Shown here: piece after piece, positions 53,502 to 62,012 of the stretch
Numbering within the stretch: the stretch's first letter is position 1
How the letters are laid out: the number at the start of each line of letters is the position of its first letter
Origin: Phycisphaerales bacterium PN19_bin_20
GTDB lineage: Bacteria; Planctomycetota; Phycisphaerae; Phycisphaerales; UBA1924
Direction: 5' to 3'
DNA: 64,000 nucleotides
Assembly (NCBI GenBank): GCA_021173225.1
Contig: JAJOLK010000014.1
Span: 42,423-106,422 of the forward strand
Notes under the pieces: model-generated
The model's input: only the letters and a program-made list of their open reading frames with translations
Database searches by the model: none
Told to the model about the DNA's origin: nothing
Program-made: the position numbers and the translations under genes

Positions 53502-54550
53502 CGCGCACCCCCGCTCTGATTGTTCTGCGCGGGGGCAGCAACGCCGGGCGTCGGCAGCGCCGGCGGCTGCGGGATGATGCCCTGCCCGAGCTTCTCAGCC
53601 ACGCTCGGGTCGAGCATGTGCAGGCCCGGGAAGCTCGCTGGCAGCACCAGCGTCGTCCGCTGCGCCACCGCGTCACGCAGGAACTGCATGTTCTTAAGAA
53701 ACACCGCCAACTCGGTGTTGGCCGTCTGCTGCTTGAGGTACTTCTGCATCTCGGCCTCGCCCTGCCCGCGGATGGCCATCGCGCGACGCTCGGCAAACGT
53801 CTTGATGCGGGCCGCGTCGGCCTCTGCGCTGCTGCGGATCTGCGCCGCCGCCGCCTCGCCCGCGCTCGCCGCACTGCTGGCGATGCGCCGACGCTCGGCC
53901 TCCATGCTCTTGTAGATCGTCTCGGTCACGCTCTCGGGCAGCTCGATGGAGTGGATCCCCACGTTCACCACGCTCACGCCCGCAGCGCTCACACCACCGC
54001 CGTCGCCGACTCCAGCAACGCCCGCGGCGCCACCGGTCGTGGGGTCTTTGGCCTGCACGATGGCCTCAAGCACGCGCTGCTCAAGCTCGGGCAGCTTGCT
54101 GCCGCTGGTCTCGACTGTCAGCAGCTCGCTGAGCTTGAAGCGTGAGGTTTCGCTCAGCGCGCTGCGCAGGCGAGCCCGCAGCGCTTCCTCGGCCTGGCGG
54201 ACGTGGTCCTCCTCGCGTCCGCCGGCGTTGCTGTAGGCCTGATAGAACTTCAGCGCGTCGCTGATGCGCCAGACCACGTAGCTCTGCACGATGATCTGGC
54301 GGTTGTCCGCCGTCGCCAGCGTCTCGCTGCGCGCCTCGACCACGCGCGAGCGGGTGTCGTACTTGTCAACCTGCTGCACGACCGGGAGCTTGAAGCCCAG
54401 GCCCGGCTCCTTCCGCACGCTTGCCTCGGTGGCACTGCCGAAGGTCGTGACCACCGCCGTCTCGGTGAACCGCACGGTATAGGTGGTCATGAACAGCAGG
54501 ACCGCCAGCAGCAGGAAGCCCGCGATGATGATGCCCAGCGAACGTTGCAT
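53498..54550 (-). CDS. SPFH/band-7 protein, HflC-like
   Basis: A 350-aa protein. The N-terminal helix is LGIIIAGFLLLAVLLFMTTY. The SPFH core follows (VRFTETAVVTTFGSATEASV, then EPGLGFKLPVVQQVDKYDTR, DNRQIIVQSYVVWRISDALK). Next are a helical region (RQAEEALRARLRSALSETSR), an insert rich in Gly/Ala/Val (GGAAGVAGVGDGGGVSAAGV), and GIHSIELPESVTETIYKSME plus a coiled coil (AEADAARIKTFAERRAMAIR). The order and homology mirror HflC, but the insert is additional. It overlaps the HflK-like gene by 4 bp and is about 150 bp downstream of the third SPFH gene. Confidence 0.88.
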   Translation of the reverse strand: MQRSLGIIIAGFLLLAVLLFMTTYTVRFTETAVVTTFGSATEASVRKEPGLGFKLPVVQQVDKYDTRSRVVEARSETLATADNRQIIVQSYVVWRISDALKFYQAYSNAGGREEDHVRQAEEALRARLRSALSETSRFKLSELLTVETSGSKLPELEQRVLEAIVQAKDPTTGGAAGVAGVGDGGGVSAAGVSVVNVGIHSIELPESVTETIYKSMEAERRRIASSAASAGEAAAAQIRSSAEADAARIKTFAERRAMAIRGQGEAEMQKYLKQQTANTELAVFLKNMQFLRDAVAQRTTLVLPASFPGLHMLDPSVAEKLGQGIIPQPPALPTPGVAAPAQNNQSGGAR

Positions 54551-54593
54551 AGTCGTGTGTACCTCGGCAGACAGGGGTCAAAGAGTCAGGTCC

Positions 54594-54700
54594 AGTTCTT
54601 CACTCAAGATTCGTCAGTCAGAAGTTCTTCAGTCAGGGTTCGTCGTGTCGGGCTCGTGCTTCAGGGCTCGTGCTTCAGGGCCCGCGCCTCAGTGCTCGAA
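54594..54700. repeat. Degenerate 14-bp tandem repeat 3' of the long SPFH gene
   Basis: Two identical units GGGCTCGTGCTTCA (54650-54663, 54664-54677), a variant (54678-54691) and more degenerate copies further down. They lie between the stop of the 694-aa SPFH gene (54703) and the HflC-like start. Confidence 0.85.
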
Positions 54701-54702
54701 AG

Positions 54703-56787
54703 TTACTTGGTCTCGGCGCTGAACACGTCGGTGCTCGAGCCGACGTCCTTGAGATCGATGGTCATTCGCAAGTCAGCCACCGAGTCATCAACGATGTACA
54801 GCCGCGCGTCCTTGAGCACGTCGGTCAGGGTCTGGAAGTAGGCCGTCGCCAGGTAGAGCCTGGGGTTGGCCTGATAGGCCGACAGCCGGCCCGCGTAAGC
54901 CTCGGCGCGCCCGCGTTCGAGCATCACGCGCTGCCAGCGCTCGGCGCGGGCCCGCGCCAAGATCGACGCCGCCTCGCCCCCCGCGGCGGAGAACAGCGCG
55001 TCGAGCTTGGCCTCTTGCTGCGCGAGCGCCTCGGGCGTGGCGGCCTTGTCACCCCGCGCCGCCCGCAGCGCCTCAAGCTCGTCAAGCCCGCCGACGATCG
55101 CGCGGGCCGACTCAACCGACCCGGCGGCCTGAATCAGCGCCGAGGTCGCATCCCGCTGCGCGTACGCCTGCTTGGCAATGGCCCGCACCTGGTCGCCCAC
55201 GATCTGCTCGTACGCCGCGGCCGTCGCGCCCTCTAGCCCGCGCGGCGGGTGTACGCCCTCGATGGCGCAGAAGGTCACTTCGACGCCCGAGTCCGCCTCC
55301 GCCAGGGCTTTCTCGATCCGCGACCGCAGCTCGATGCTCGCCTCGGTGCGCTTGGGGCCCACGAGCTGGTCGGCCTCAAGGGTCGTCAGGTAGCGCGTCA
55401 GCTCGCGCTTGGCGATCGCGCCAATCAGCTCCGTCCGGCTCGATGGCTCGGCCAGCGCCTCGAACTTGCCAAGGTCGGCGATGCGGTACATCAGCGGGAC
55501 CTCGACGATGATCAGCGCGAGGCTGCCCTCGTCGCTCTGGCCCTTGACAACCCCGGCGCTCAACCCCGCGGGCCGCCCCGCACGCACAAGGATCATGCTT
55601 TCTTCCTTGATGCGGTGGTCGTTGGTCCACAGGATGTGCGTCACGTCCGCCGGCGGACGCGTTGTCGCCAGCGGCATCTCGCGCACGCCCGTCACACGCA
55701 CCCGCTCGACGCGGTCGATCGGCCACGGCAGGTGGATGGCAAGCCCCGGGCCGCGTTCGGTCAGGCGTGAGCCCCACCGCGTGTGCACCGCGCGCTGGTC
55801 AGGGCCAACCACCGTAAAGCATGTCATCACCCACAGAACGCCCAGGCCCAGCAAGATCAGGCGCGGCGTCCAGGCCCGCAGCTTGTCATACGCCCAGGAG
55901 CCGGTGATGTCGACGCCGAACTGGTACTGGATCGCACCGCCAACGCTGCGCGCAAGCCGGTCGGGCGCTGCGATCAGGCCCAGCAGCCAGCTCTCGAGCG
56001 CGGGCCGCGGCATCTCACCGGGCTTGCGCGGGCGGTACAGGTTCAGCACAAAGCTCAAAACAATCTCGACCCCGAGCACCACCGCCACCACCGGAAGCAC
56101 GACCAGCAGCCAGCGGCCAAACTTGTCGGCGCCCGCCAGCTCAACCAGGTTCATCACCGCGATCAGCAGCCCGACCACGAACATGCCCGCCGAGGCGCCC
56201 GCACCGGCGCGCAGAATGCGGACCTGCGGCGTGCGGGCCAGCGCTGAGCTATACCACGCGAAGAGGAATCCGGCAATCGCCATGACCGCCGCGATCGCCA
56301 TCGCCCACGTCCCTTGCGGGACCGGGATGTAGGTGTTGAGCAGGCTGTCTCTTAGAACCTTGCCCTCGGCCGCACGCTCAACGCCCGTGACCTGCAGGTA
56401 CTTGATAATGCCGACGCTCAGCAGGGCGGCGGCAATCAGCAGGCTGACGGTCGGGACCAGGGCCCGGTGCATCCACGCCAGGCGCTTGGCCTGCACGCGC
56501 AGGTCGTCGCTGACGGTCCCGAAGACGCTTGACTCGCGGGCCGCGACGGCGTCAAGGCTGTCGGCCTCCATCGCCTCGATGCGCTCGCGCCGATGCTGGT
56601 CCAGCACGATCGCCAGCACGAGCCACCCCGCCGAGAGGATCAGCGTGATTGTCGCACCGGTGACGGCGGCACCGTCCTTGCCGATGAACCCGTAGATCAG
56701 CAGTGCGAGCCCGAGCACCAACTGGATACCCAGCCCCAGAAGGGAGATGCCCGCGGCCCGAGCAAATGTCCGAAAGTCTGCCTTCAT
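54703..56787 (-). CDS. Large SPFH/band-7 protein with multi-helix N-terminus
   Basis: A 694-aa protein. About seven hydrophobic segments occupy the first 310 residues (GLGIQLVLGLALLIYGFIG, TLILSAGWLVLAIVL, ALVPTVSLLIAAALLSVGII, WAMAIAAVMAIAGFLFAWYS, MFVVGLLIAVMNLVEL, WLLVVLPVVAVVLGVEIVLS, LILLGLGVLWVMTCFTVV). The SPFH domain then reads GPDQRAVHTRWGSRLTERGP, GLAIHLPWPIDRVERVRV and HILWTNDHRIKEESMILV. A coiled coil near the end (ALAQQEAKLDALFSAAGGEA) resembles HflK/HflC tails. Standard SPFH proteins have one N-terminal anchor, so this architecture is unusual. ATG 56787 has AGAGGA about 7 nt upstream. It is the first gene of the cluster. Confidence 0.85.
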   Translation of the reverse strand: MKADFRTFARAAGISLLGLGIQLVLGLALLIYGFIGKDGAAVTGATITLILSAGWLVLAIVLDQHRRERIEAMEADSLDAVAARESSVFGTVSDDLRVQAKRLAWMHRALVPTVSLLIAAALLSVGIIKYLQVTGVERAAEGKVLRDSLLNTYIPVPQGTWAMAIAAVMAIAGFLFAWYSSALARTPQVRILRAGAGASAGMFVVGLLIAVMNLVELAGADKFGRWLLVVLPVVAVVLGVEIVLSFVLNLYRPRKPGEMPRPALESWLLGLIAAPDRLARSVGGAIQYQFGVDITGSWAYDKLRAWTPRLILLGLGVLWVMTCFTVVGPDQRAVHTRWGSRLTERGPGLAIHLPWPIDRVERVRVTGVREMPLATTRPPADVTHILWTNDHRIKEESMILVRAGRPAGLSAGVVKGQSDEGSLALIIVEVPLMYRIADLGKFEALAEPSSRTELIGAIAKRELTRYLTTLEADQLVGPKRTEASIELRSRIEKALAEADSGVEVTFCAIEGVHPPRGLEGATAAAYEQIVGDQVRAIAKQAYAQRDATSALIQAAGSVESARAIVGGLDELEALRAARGDKAATPEALAQQEAKLDALFSAAGGEAASILARARAERWQRVMLERGRAEAYAGRLSAYQANPRLYLATAYFQTLTDVLKDARLYIVDDSVADLRMTIDLKDVGSSTDVFSAETK

Positions 56788-57219
56788 GCCGTCCTCTGCG
56801 TTGATCAACCACGATGGCGGCCCCGCCGCGCCCACTGCGCCCACTGTGCGCCACACACGAACCCGGACGCCGACTTCGACCGGCTTTCACACTTTGCTGC
56901 TGAGCCCACGCCGAGAACCGGCCGGCCCTACCCCCAACCTTGAAACCGCGGAACTATCCCGAGGGCCGGATTGTGGTCATCTGCCCCGCACAAGTCCAAT
57001 CAATCCCAAACAGAACCCACGTATGACCTTCTGACCCGAGCCCCAAGGGGCCCCCATGGCCCGCGCGATGCAATGAAGCTGAGCCCGCAGTTACGCAGCG
57101 GGCAGGGCCGAGGTTCAGTCAAGGATGACGGCGTTTGTGCTCGGCGAGGCGAGATGCGCGAGATTGCGCAATGCCGCGGCGTTCGACGGCGGTTTGGGTC
57201 GCCCAGCAACCGAGCGGGG
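56788..57219. other. 430-bp gene-free region between SPFH cluster and dnaB
   Basis: It follows the dnaB stop and precedes the SPFH cluster, both on the minus strand, so it should hold the SPFH cluster promoter. Open frames crossing it have no ribosome-binding site or recognisable product. No terminator hairpin was found by eye. Confidence 0.5.
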
Positions 57220-59058
57220 TCAGAAGGGCGGTTCCTCGGTGTCACCCAGACTGTCATCAAGGGTGCCATGATCGAGCGGGCGCGGCCCTTGGTTGGGTGG
57301 AGGCTGGAGAGGTTGCTGGGGTGAGTTGGGTAGAGCGGCATCGCGTTCGGGCCCGCCGCCGTCGCGGTGGTTGTTGATCGGGCCGGCGGGGCGCACGCTG
57401 GCGCTGAAGCCACCGGCGCGGGGCTGCGGGCGCGGGTCAAAGGCACCGGCTGGGTCAGCGGCTGCGAAAGAAGTGTGAGCGGCGGGGTTGGTGCCGGTGC
57501 GCGGGCGGGTGATGCCGACCTCGCGGACGGTCTCGGCGTCGAAGTCGTACTTGCCGCGCGGGCTTGGCTCCGGTGCTGATGAGCCGGCGAAGTTTTTGAA
57601 GCGGGTTTCGCTGGGCACAAACGTGAGGCTGACCGACCCGGTGGGCCCGTTGCGCTGCTTGGCGATGATGATCTCGGCCATGCCCTTTTTGTCAGGGTTG
57701 TTGGCCTCCCACTCAGCGTCGTTGAGGTGATAGTACTCCTCGCGGTGCAGCAAAAGGACAACGTCGGCGTCCTGCTCAAGGCTGCCGGACTCGCGGAGAT
57801 CTGAGAGGCGCGGGCGGTTGCCCTCACGGTTTTCGGCACCGCGGTTGAGCTGGCTGAGGGCGACGATGGGGATCTTGAGCTCTCGGGCGAGCTCTTTGAC
57901 GCCGCGGGAGATCGCGCTGACTTCTACCTGGCGGTTCTCGCGGGCCTGGGCTGGGCTGCTAAGGAGCTGGAGGTAGTCAAGGAAGAGGGCCTTGACTTTG
58001 TGCTGGCTGACCAATCGGCGAGCGCGGGCGCGGAGGGCGGTGATCGAGAGCCCGGGCTGGTCGTCGATATAGATCGATGCTTCGGCGAGGTCTTGAGCGC
58101 AGTCAAGCAGCGTGCGGTACTCGGCCTTGTGGAGCTGGCCCAGGCGCAGGCGCTTGGAGTCAATGCCCGACCAGGCGCTGAGCAAACGTTGGCAGAGGCT
58201 GCCCTTGCTCATTTCGAGGCTGAAGAATCCGACGGGCGTGGCCTGCCGCCCGGCGACGGGCTTTATGGAGCGTGGCGTGTCGGTGCCGAAGGCGATCTGC
58301 TCAGCGAGGTTTAGTGCGAAGGCGGTTTTGCCCATGCTGGGTCGGGCGGCGAGGATGACCAGCTCACCGGGCTGCAGGCCGCCGAGCATTTTGTCGAGGT
58401 CGTGGTAGCCGGTGAGGACGCCGGTGGGCGCGTTGCCGGCGGCGGCTTCTTCAACGCGTTTGTACTCATCCATGATGAGCGTCTTCATGTCCTGCGCGTC
58501 GGAGCCCTGCTCGGCCTGGGCGATGGCAAAGACGCGCTGCTCGGCCTTGTCGATCAGCTCGCGGGCCGACTCGTTCTCGGCCTGCTGGCCCATGGTGTAG
58601 ACCTCGTGGAGGGTCTCACCGGCGGCGGCGATGAGCTTGCGGAGCTTGGCCTTTTCGCTGACGCGGGCGGCGTACCACTTGGCGTTGACGGCCGTGGGGA
58701 CGGCCTCGGCCAAACGCATGATGTAGTCTTTGCCGCCGACGCCGTCGAGCTTGCCCTGGTCGGCCAGGCGTTCGCCCAGCATGAGCGTGTCGGCGGTGTT
58801 GTGCTTGTCGGCGAGCCCGATGAGCGCGGAGAAGATCGCGCCGTGGGCCTCGATGTAGAACGACTCTGGGCCCTTGACGTGCTGGAGGATGTCAACGATG
58901 CAGGTCGGGTCGATGAGCATCGAGCCAAGCAGGGCCTGCTCGGCCTCAACGCTGTGGGGTGGGGTGCGGTCAAAGAGCTTGCCGATCTCGATGACCGGCG
59001 CGCCGAAGCGGCCGCGGGTGTTGCCGGCGCTGCCTGATTGAGATGGGGCTTGGCTCAC
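57220..59058 (-). CDS. dnaB: Replicative DNA helicase with long disordered tail
   Basis: The ring helicase that unwinds DNA at the fork. The N-terminal domain begins PPHSVEAEQALLGSMLIDPT. The RecA-like domain shows LTGYHDLDKMLGGLQPGELV, Walker A AARPSMGKTAFALNLAEQIA, FFSLEMSKGSLCQRLL, the Walker B region VKALFLDYLQLLSSP, the DnaB motif SRGVKELARELKIPIVALSQ, and LRESGSLEQDADVVLLLHRE. The enzyme core ends near FVPSETRFKNF. Some 110 further residues are Pro/Gly/Asn-rich, ending GTLDDSLGDTEEPPF. At 612 aa it is far longer than the usual ~460. ATG 59058 aligns with the family. Confidence 0.97.
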   Translation of the reverse strand: MSQAPSQSGSAGNTRGRFGAPVIEIGKLFDRTPPHSVEAEQALLGSMLIDPTCIVDILQHVKGPESFYIEAHGAIFSALIGLADKHNTADTLMLGERLADQGKLDGVGGKDYIMRLAEAVPTAVNAKWYAARVSEKAKLRKLIAAAGETLHEVYTMGQQAENESARELIDKAEQRVFAIAQAEQGSDAQDMKTLIMDEYKRVEEAAAGNAPTGVLTGYHDLDKMLGGLQPGELVILAARPSMGKTAFALNLAEQIAFGTDTPRSIKPVAGRQATPVGFFSLEMSKGSLCQRLLSAWSGIDSKRLRLGQLHKAEYRTLLDCAQDLAEASIYIDDQPGLSITALRARARRLVSQHKVKALFLDYLQLLSSPAQARENRQVEVSAISRGVKELARELKIPIVALSQLNRGAENREGNRPRLSDLRESGSLEQDADVVLLLHREEYYHLNDAEWEANNPDKKGMAEIIIAKQRNGPTGSVSLTFVPSETRFKNFAGSSAPEPSPRGKYDFDAETVREVGITRPRTGTNPAAHTSFAAADPAGAFDPRPQPRAGGFSASVRPAGPINNHRDGGGPERDAALPNSPQQPLQPPPNQGPRPLDHGTLDDSLGDTEEPPF

Positions 59059-59212
59059 GGATGAGGCTATATGCGCGGGCCTGTGCGGCGGCGTGGGGCG
59101 CGGCTAAATCTTTGGCTTCCGACAGGCTGTGCCGGTGCGATCAACACTGGTGCCCTGTCGCTTATGGCGCGGGGGCGGCGCAGGACGTGTGCAGAGCCCC
59201 TACATTGCCCGT

Positions 59213-59671
59213 ATGAGCGCTGCCGTACCCGGACTGGCCGTCCAGATGCTGCTGGTGTTCGTGGGCGCGGGCGCGGGCGGCGTGCTTCGTCTGCTGGTGG
59301 GGCGAGGTGTGGACGGGCTGACGCACGGCGGGCCGGCATCGGTCGGATTTCCGTGGGGCACGCTGGCGGTGAACCTGGTCGGTGCGGGGCTGATTGGCGT
59401 GGTGGCGGCGGTGATCTTGCAGTGGGCCGGGGCCGGACGGGCGCTGCTGGGGCCGGCCCCGGGCACGGCACAGCTGCTGCTGGCGACGGGTGTGCTGGGC
59501 GGGTTTACTACCTTCAGCAGTCTGGCGATCGAGGCCGTCGGGCTGGTGCAGAGCGGGCGGCCTGTTGCGGCGGGGTTGTATGTGTTGATGACCAATGTGC
59601 TAGGGATCGCCCTGGCGTTTGCGGGCTTCGCAGCGGCGCGTGGCATAACTGGTTTGATGGTTCGTGCTTGA
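59213..59671 (+). CDS. crcB: Fluoride ion channel CrcB/Fluc
   Basis: A 152-aa four-helix protein that exports fluoride. Motifs: FVGAGAGGVLRLLVGRGV at the first helix, FPWGTLAVNLVGAGLIGV, ATGVLGGFTTFSSLAIEAV (the Phe-box/Na+ site segment G-G-[FY]-T-T-F-S), and a last helix LYVLMTNVLGIALAFAGFAA. ATG 59213 is preferred over an earlier frame start at 59129, whose product is Arg/Gly-rich. A search by eye of the 150 bp upstream found no fluoride-riboswitch consensus. The FAD oxidoreductase gene follows 11 bp downstream. Confidence 0.9.
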   Translation: MSAAVPGLAVQMLLVFVGAGAGGVLRLLVGRGVDGLTHGGPASVGFPWGTLAVNLVGAGLIGVVAAVILQWAGAGRALLGPAPGTAQLLLATGVLGGFTTFSSLAIEAVGLVQSGRPVAAGLYVLMTNVLGIALAFAGFAAARGITGLMVRA

Positions 59672-59682
59672 GCGAGTAACCA

Positions 59683-61035
59683 ATGGGTGAGCCGGCGGGC
59701 TTTGGAAAGGCCGATGTGTGCGTGATCGGCGCGGGCGTTGCCGGGCTGTGGAGCGCGTGCGTGCTGGCGGGGCTGGGCCGGCGTGTGGTGCTGGTCTCTG
59801 CGGGCGCGCTGGGCGCTGGGCAGACTATCGGAAGCCAGGGGATCATTCACGGGGGCGTGAAGTACGCGCTGGGGGTGGGCGCGTCGAGCGCGAGCCGCGC
59901 GATCGCGGAGATGCCGGGCGTTTGGCGGGCGTGCCTGGATGGCAGCGGCGAGGTAGACCTGCGCGGGGCGCGGGTGCTTAGCGACAAGCAGTGGCTGTGG
60001 TCAACCGCGTCGGTTACGTCACGCCTGACGGCGCTGGCGGCGTCGAAGGCGATCCGCACGCCGGTGCTGAAAGTGGAAGACCGCGCGAGCGCGGGGCCGG
60101 GGTTTGCGGCGGCGCCGGCGGGGGTCACAATCTATCAGGTTCTTGAGCCGGTACTGGACCCATCAAGCCTGGTGAGGACGCTGGCGGCGCGGTGCGCGGC
60201 ACTGGGCGTGCGCGTGCTTATCGGGCAGGCGGCCCTTGAGCGTGACGCGGTGGTGGTTGCCAGCGCTGAGGGTGTAGTCAAGGTGAAAGCGTCCGTGGTG
60301 GTGCTGAGCGGAGGCTCGGGCAACGCGGGGCTGGTAGAGGGGCTTGGGCGGCTGGGCTTGAGCGGGGGCTTGAGCGGGGGCTTAAGCGGGGGTGGGGGTG
60401 GGGGCGTGAGTGGCGCGCTGCCGCGGATGCAGGTGCGTCCGCTGCACATGGTGATGGTTCGCGGCGAGCTGCCGGTGGTGTTTGGGCACTGCGTGGCGGG
60501 GCTGAGCGACAAGCCCCGGCTGACCATCAGCACGCAAGACGTACCCAACGCGGCGGGGCAGCGGGTTTGGTACGTGGGCGGGAACGTGGCTGAGCAGGGC
60601 GTGTCGCGCTCGCGCGAGGAGCAGATTATCGCGGCGCGGGCGGAGCTGGCGGCGTGCATCGGGTGGGTGCCACTGACGGGCTGCGCGCTGGCGACGACGC
60701 GGTGGGATCGGGCCGAGGGCCTGAGCCCCGGCGGAGTGCGGCCCGATGAGCCGGTGGTGCGGACAATCGAAGCGCCGGGGTACCGGGCGGTGGTGGTGTG
60801 GCCAACAAAGCTGGCGTTCGCGCCGCTGATGGGCCGGCTGGTGAGCGAGGCGGCGGGAGTTTCGCCCGGTGCGGCGGGCGGCAAGACGGCGAAGAAATCG
60901 GCGGCCAAGGGCGCTGCGCGAGGTGCGGATGTGGCGGCTGGCAACGCCGCGAGCCCGGCTGTTGAGGGGGGCTTTGGTGCAGTGGCGGCTGCGCCGCTGC
61001 CGTGGCTTGAGCCCGGGCTGAGGTGGACGCGATGA
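59683..61035 (+). CDS. FAD-dependent oxidoreductase (DAO-like)
   Basis: A 450-aa flavoprotein. The nucleotide-binding dinucleotide fold reads ADVCVIGAGVAGLWSACVLA near the N-terminus, followed by VLVSAGALGAGQTIGSQGII, HGGVKYALG; ASVVVLSGGSGNAGLVEGLG later. The C-terminal half has the DAO-like loop (VPLTGCALATTRWDRAEGLS and YRAVVVWPTKLAFAPLMG). A Gly-rich segment (GLSGGLSGGLSGGGGGGVSG at about residues 225-246) interrupts the fold. The last ~40 residues are Ala/Lys-rich. It overlaps the aldo/keto reductase gene by 4 bp (ATGA). Substrate unknown. Confidence 0.8.
   Translation: MGEPAGFGKADVCVIGAGVAGLWSACVLAGLGRRVVLVSAGALGAGQTIGSQGIIHGGVKYALGVGASSASRAIAEMPGVWRACLDGSGEVDLRGARVLSDKQWLWSTASVTSRLTALAASKAIRTPVLKVEDRASAGPGFAAAPAGVTIYQVLEPVLDPSSLVRTLAARCAALGVRVLIGQAALERDAVVVASAEGVVKVKASVVVLSGGSGNAGLVEGLGRLGLSGGLSGGLSGGGGGGVSGALPRMQVRPLHMVMVRGELPVVFGHCVAGLSDKPRLTISTQDVPNAAGQRVWYVGGNVAEQGVSRSREEQIIAARAELAACIGWVPLTGCALATTRWDRAEGLSPGGVRPDEPVVRTIEAPGYRAVVVWPTKLAFAPLMGRLVSEAAGVSPGAAGGKTAKKSAAKGAARGADVAAGNAASPAVEGGFGAVAAAPLPWLEPGLRWTR
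60357..60415. repeat. Gly-Leu-Ser-Gly coding repeat in the FAD gene
   Basis: Repeats of about 12 bp (GGCTTGAGCGGG-type, then GGGGGTGGGG) encode the Leu-Ser-Gly-Gly run inside the flavoprotein. In frame, so length may vary. Confidence 0.8.
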
Positions 61036-62003
61036 GTGAGGATCACGGCGCGAGCGATGAACTTAGTGCGGGTGACGAGCTTCATGCGGGCGGTACGGGC
61101 GGTACGGGCGACGCCGAGGACCACGCGGACGCGGGTAGCGAGCGCGTGCCGGTGCGTGTGCTGGGTAAGACGGGCTTGCGCGTGGGGGCGATTGGGCTCG
61201 GGACGGTCAAGCTGGGGCGGACGCGCGGGCTGAAGTACGCGGGGGTGCCCGCTCTGCCTAGCGATGAGCAGGCGCTAGAGCTGCTGCGTGCCGCGCGCGA
61301 GCTGGGGGTGAATCTGATCGATACCGCCCCGGCGTACGGCGTGAGTGAGCGGCGGCTGGGCGAGCTGCTGCCACGAGTTGCACCGCGCGAAGACTGGGTG
61401 CTGTGCACGAAGGTTGGCGAGGTGTTTGATGATGCGACAGGCGCGGGGCACTATGACTTCACGCCCGGGCACATTCGCGCGAGCGTTGAGCGGTCTTTGC
61501 TAAGCCTGAAGTCCGACGTGCTTGATGTGGTGCTGCTGCACTTTGCGTCGAGCACAGAGCTTGACGCACAGGTGCTCGAGCGTGGCGAGGCCGTCGGCGT
61601 GCTGCGCGAGCTGCAGGCCAAGGGGCTGGTGCGGGCGGTGGGCGCGAGTGTTGGCACGCCCCAAGGCGGTGCGCTGGCGGCGGGCGTGTGCGATGTGGTC
61701 ATGCTGACGCTCTCGGCGGGCGGTGTGAGTGACGGCGCGGGTGGCGGTGTGAGTGGCGGTGTGGGTGGCGGTGTGAGTGGCGAGCTGACCGGTGATGTGC
61801 GGTCGCTGACGGCGGCGTCGCTGCATCGCGCGGGCGTGCTGGCGAAGAAGCCGCTCGACAGCGGGCGTGCGGCGGACCCGGGCGCGACCGTCCGCGCGCT
61901 GCTGAGCGATGCGCGGGTTCACTGCGCGGTGGTCGGGACGAGCAACCCGCGGAACCTGCGACAGCTCGCGGCGGCGCTGCGGTTTGGCGAGCAGGACCAG
62001 TGA
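61032..62003 (+). CDS. Aldo/keto reductase
   Basis: A 323-aa TIM-barrel NAD(P)H oxidoreductase. Family marks: VLGKTGLRVGAIGLGTVKLG, GVNLIDTAPAYGVSERRLGE (catalytic Asp and Tyr), DWVLCTKVGEVF (Lys), and DVLDVVLLHFASS (His), so the Asp-Tyr-Lys-His tetrad is complete. A later Gly/Val/Ser repeat interrupts the barrel at about residues 230-255, encoded by a repeated GGCGGTGTGAGT motif (61725-61790). The end VHCAVVGTSNPRNLRQLAAA is the C-terminal cofactor-binding region. ATG 61032 gives the 4-bp overlap with the FAD gene; a GTG at 61023 is an alternative. It converges on lgt with a 9-bp gap. Confidence 0.9.
   Translation: MSEDHGASDELSAGDELHAGGTGGTGDAEDHADAGSERVPVRVLGKTGLRVGAIGLGTVKLGRTRGLKYAGVPALPSDEQALELLRAARELGVNLIDTAPAYGVSERRLGELLPRVAPREDWVLCTKVGEVFDDATGAGHYDFTPGHIRASVERSLLSLKSDVLDVVLLHFASSTELDAQVLERGEAVGVLRELQAKGLVRAVGASVGTPQGGALAAGVCDVVMLTLSAGGVSDGAGGGVSGGVGGGVSGELTGDVRSLTAASLHRAGVLAKKPLDSGRAADPGATVRALLSDARVHCAVVGTSNPRNLRQLAAALRFGEQDQ
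61725..61790. repeat. GGCGGTGTGAGT-type repeat in the aldo/keto reductase gene
   Basis: Imperfect 12-bp units of GGCGGTGTGAGT encode Gly-Gly-Val-Ser repeats inside the barrel. The unit length preserves frame. Confidence 0.85.
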
Positions 62004-62012
62004 TGTCATTTG

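Noticed and set aside
59060..59212. Fluoride riboswitch ahead of crcB
   Set aside because: The G-rich region was read for the fluoride-aptamer consensus; no matching pseudoknot elements were found.
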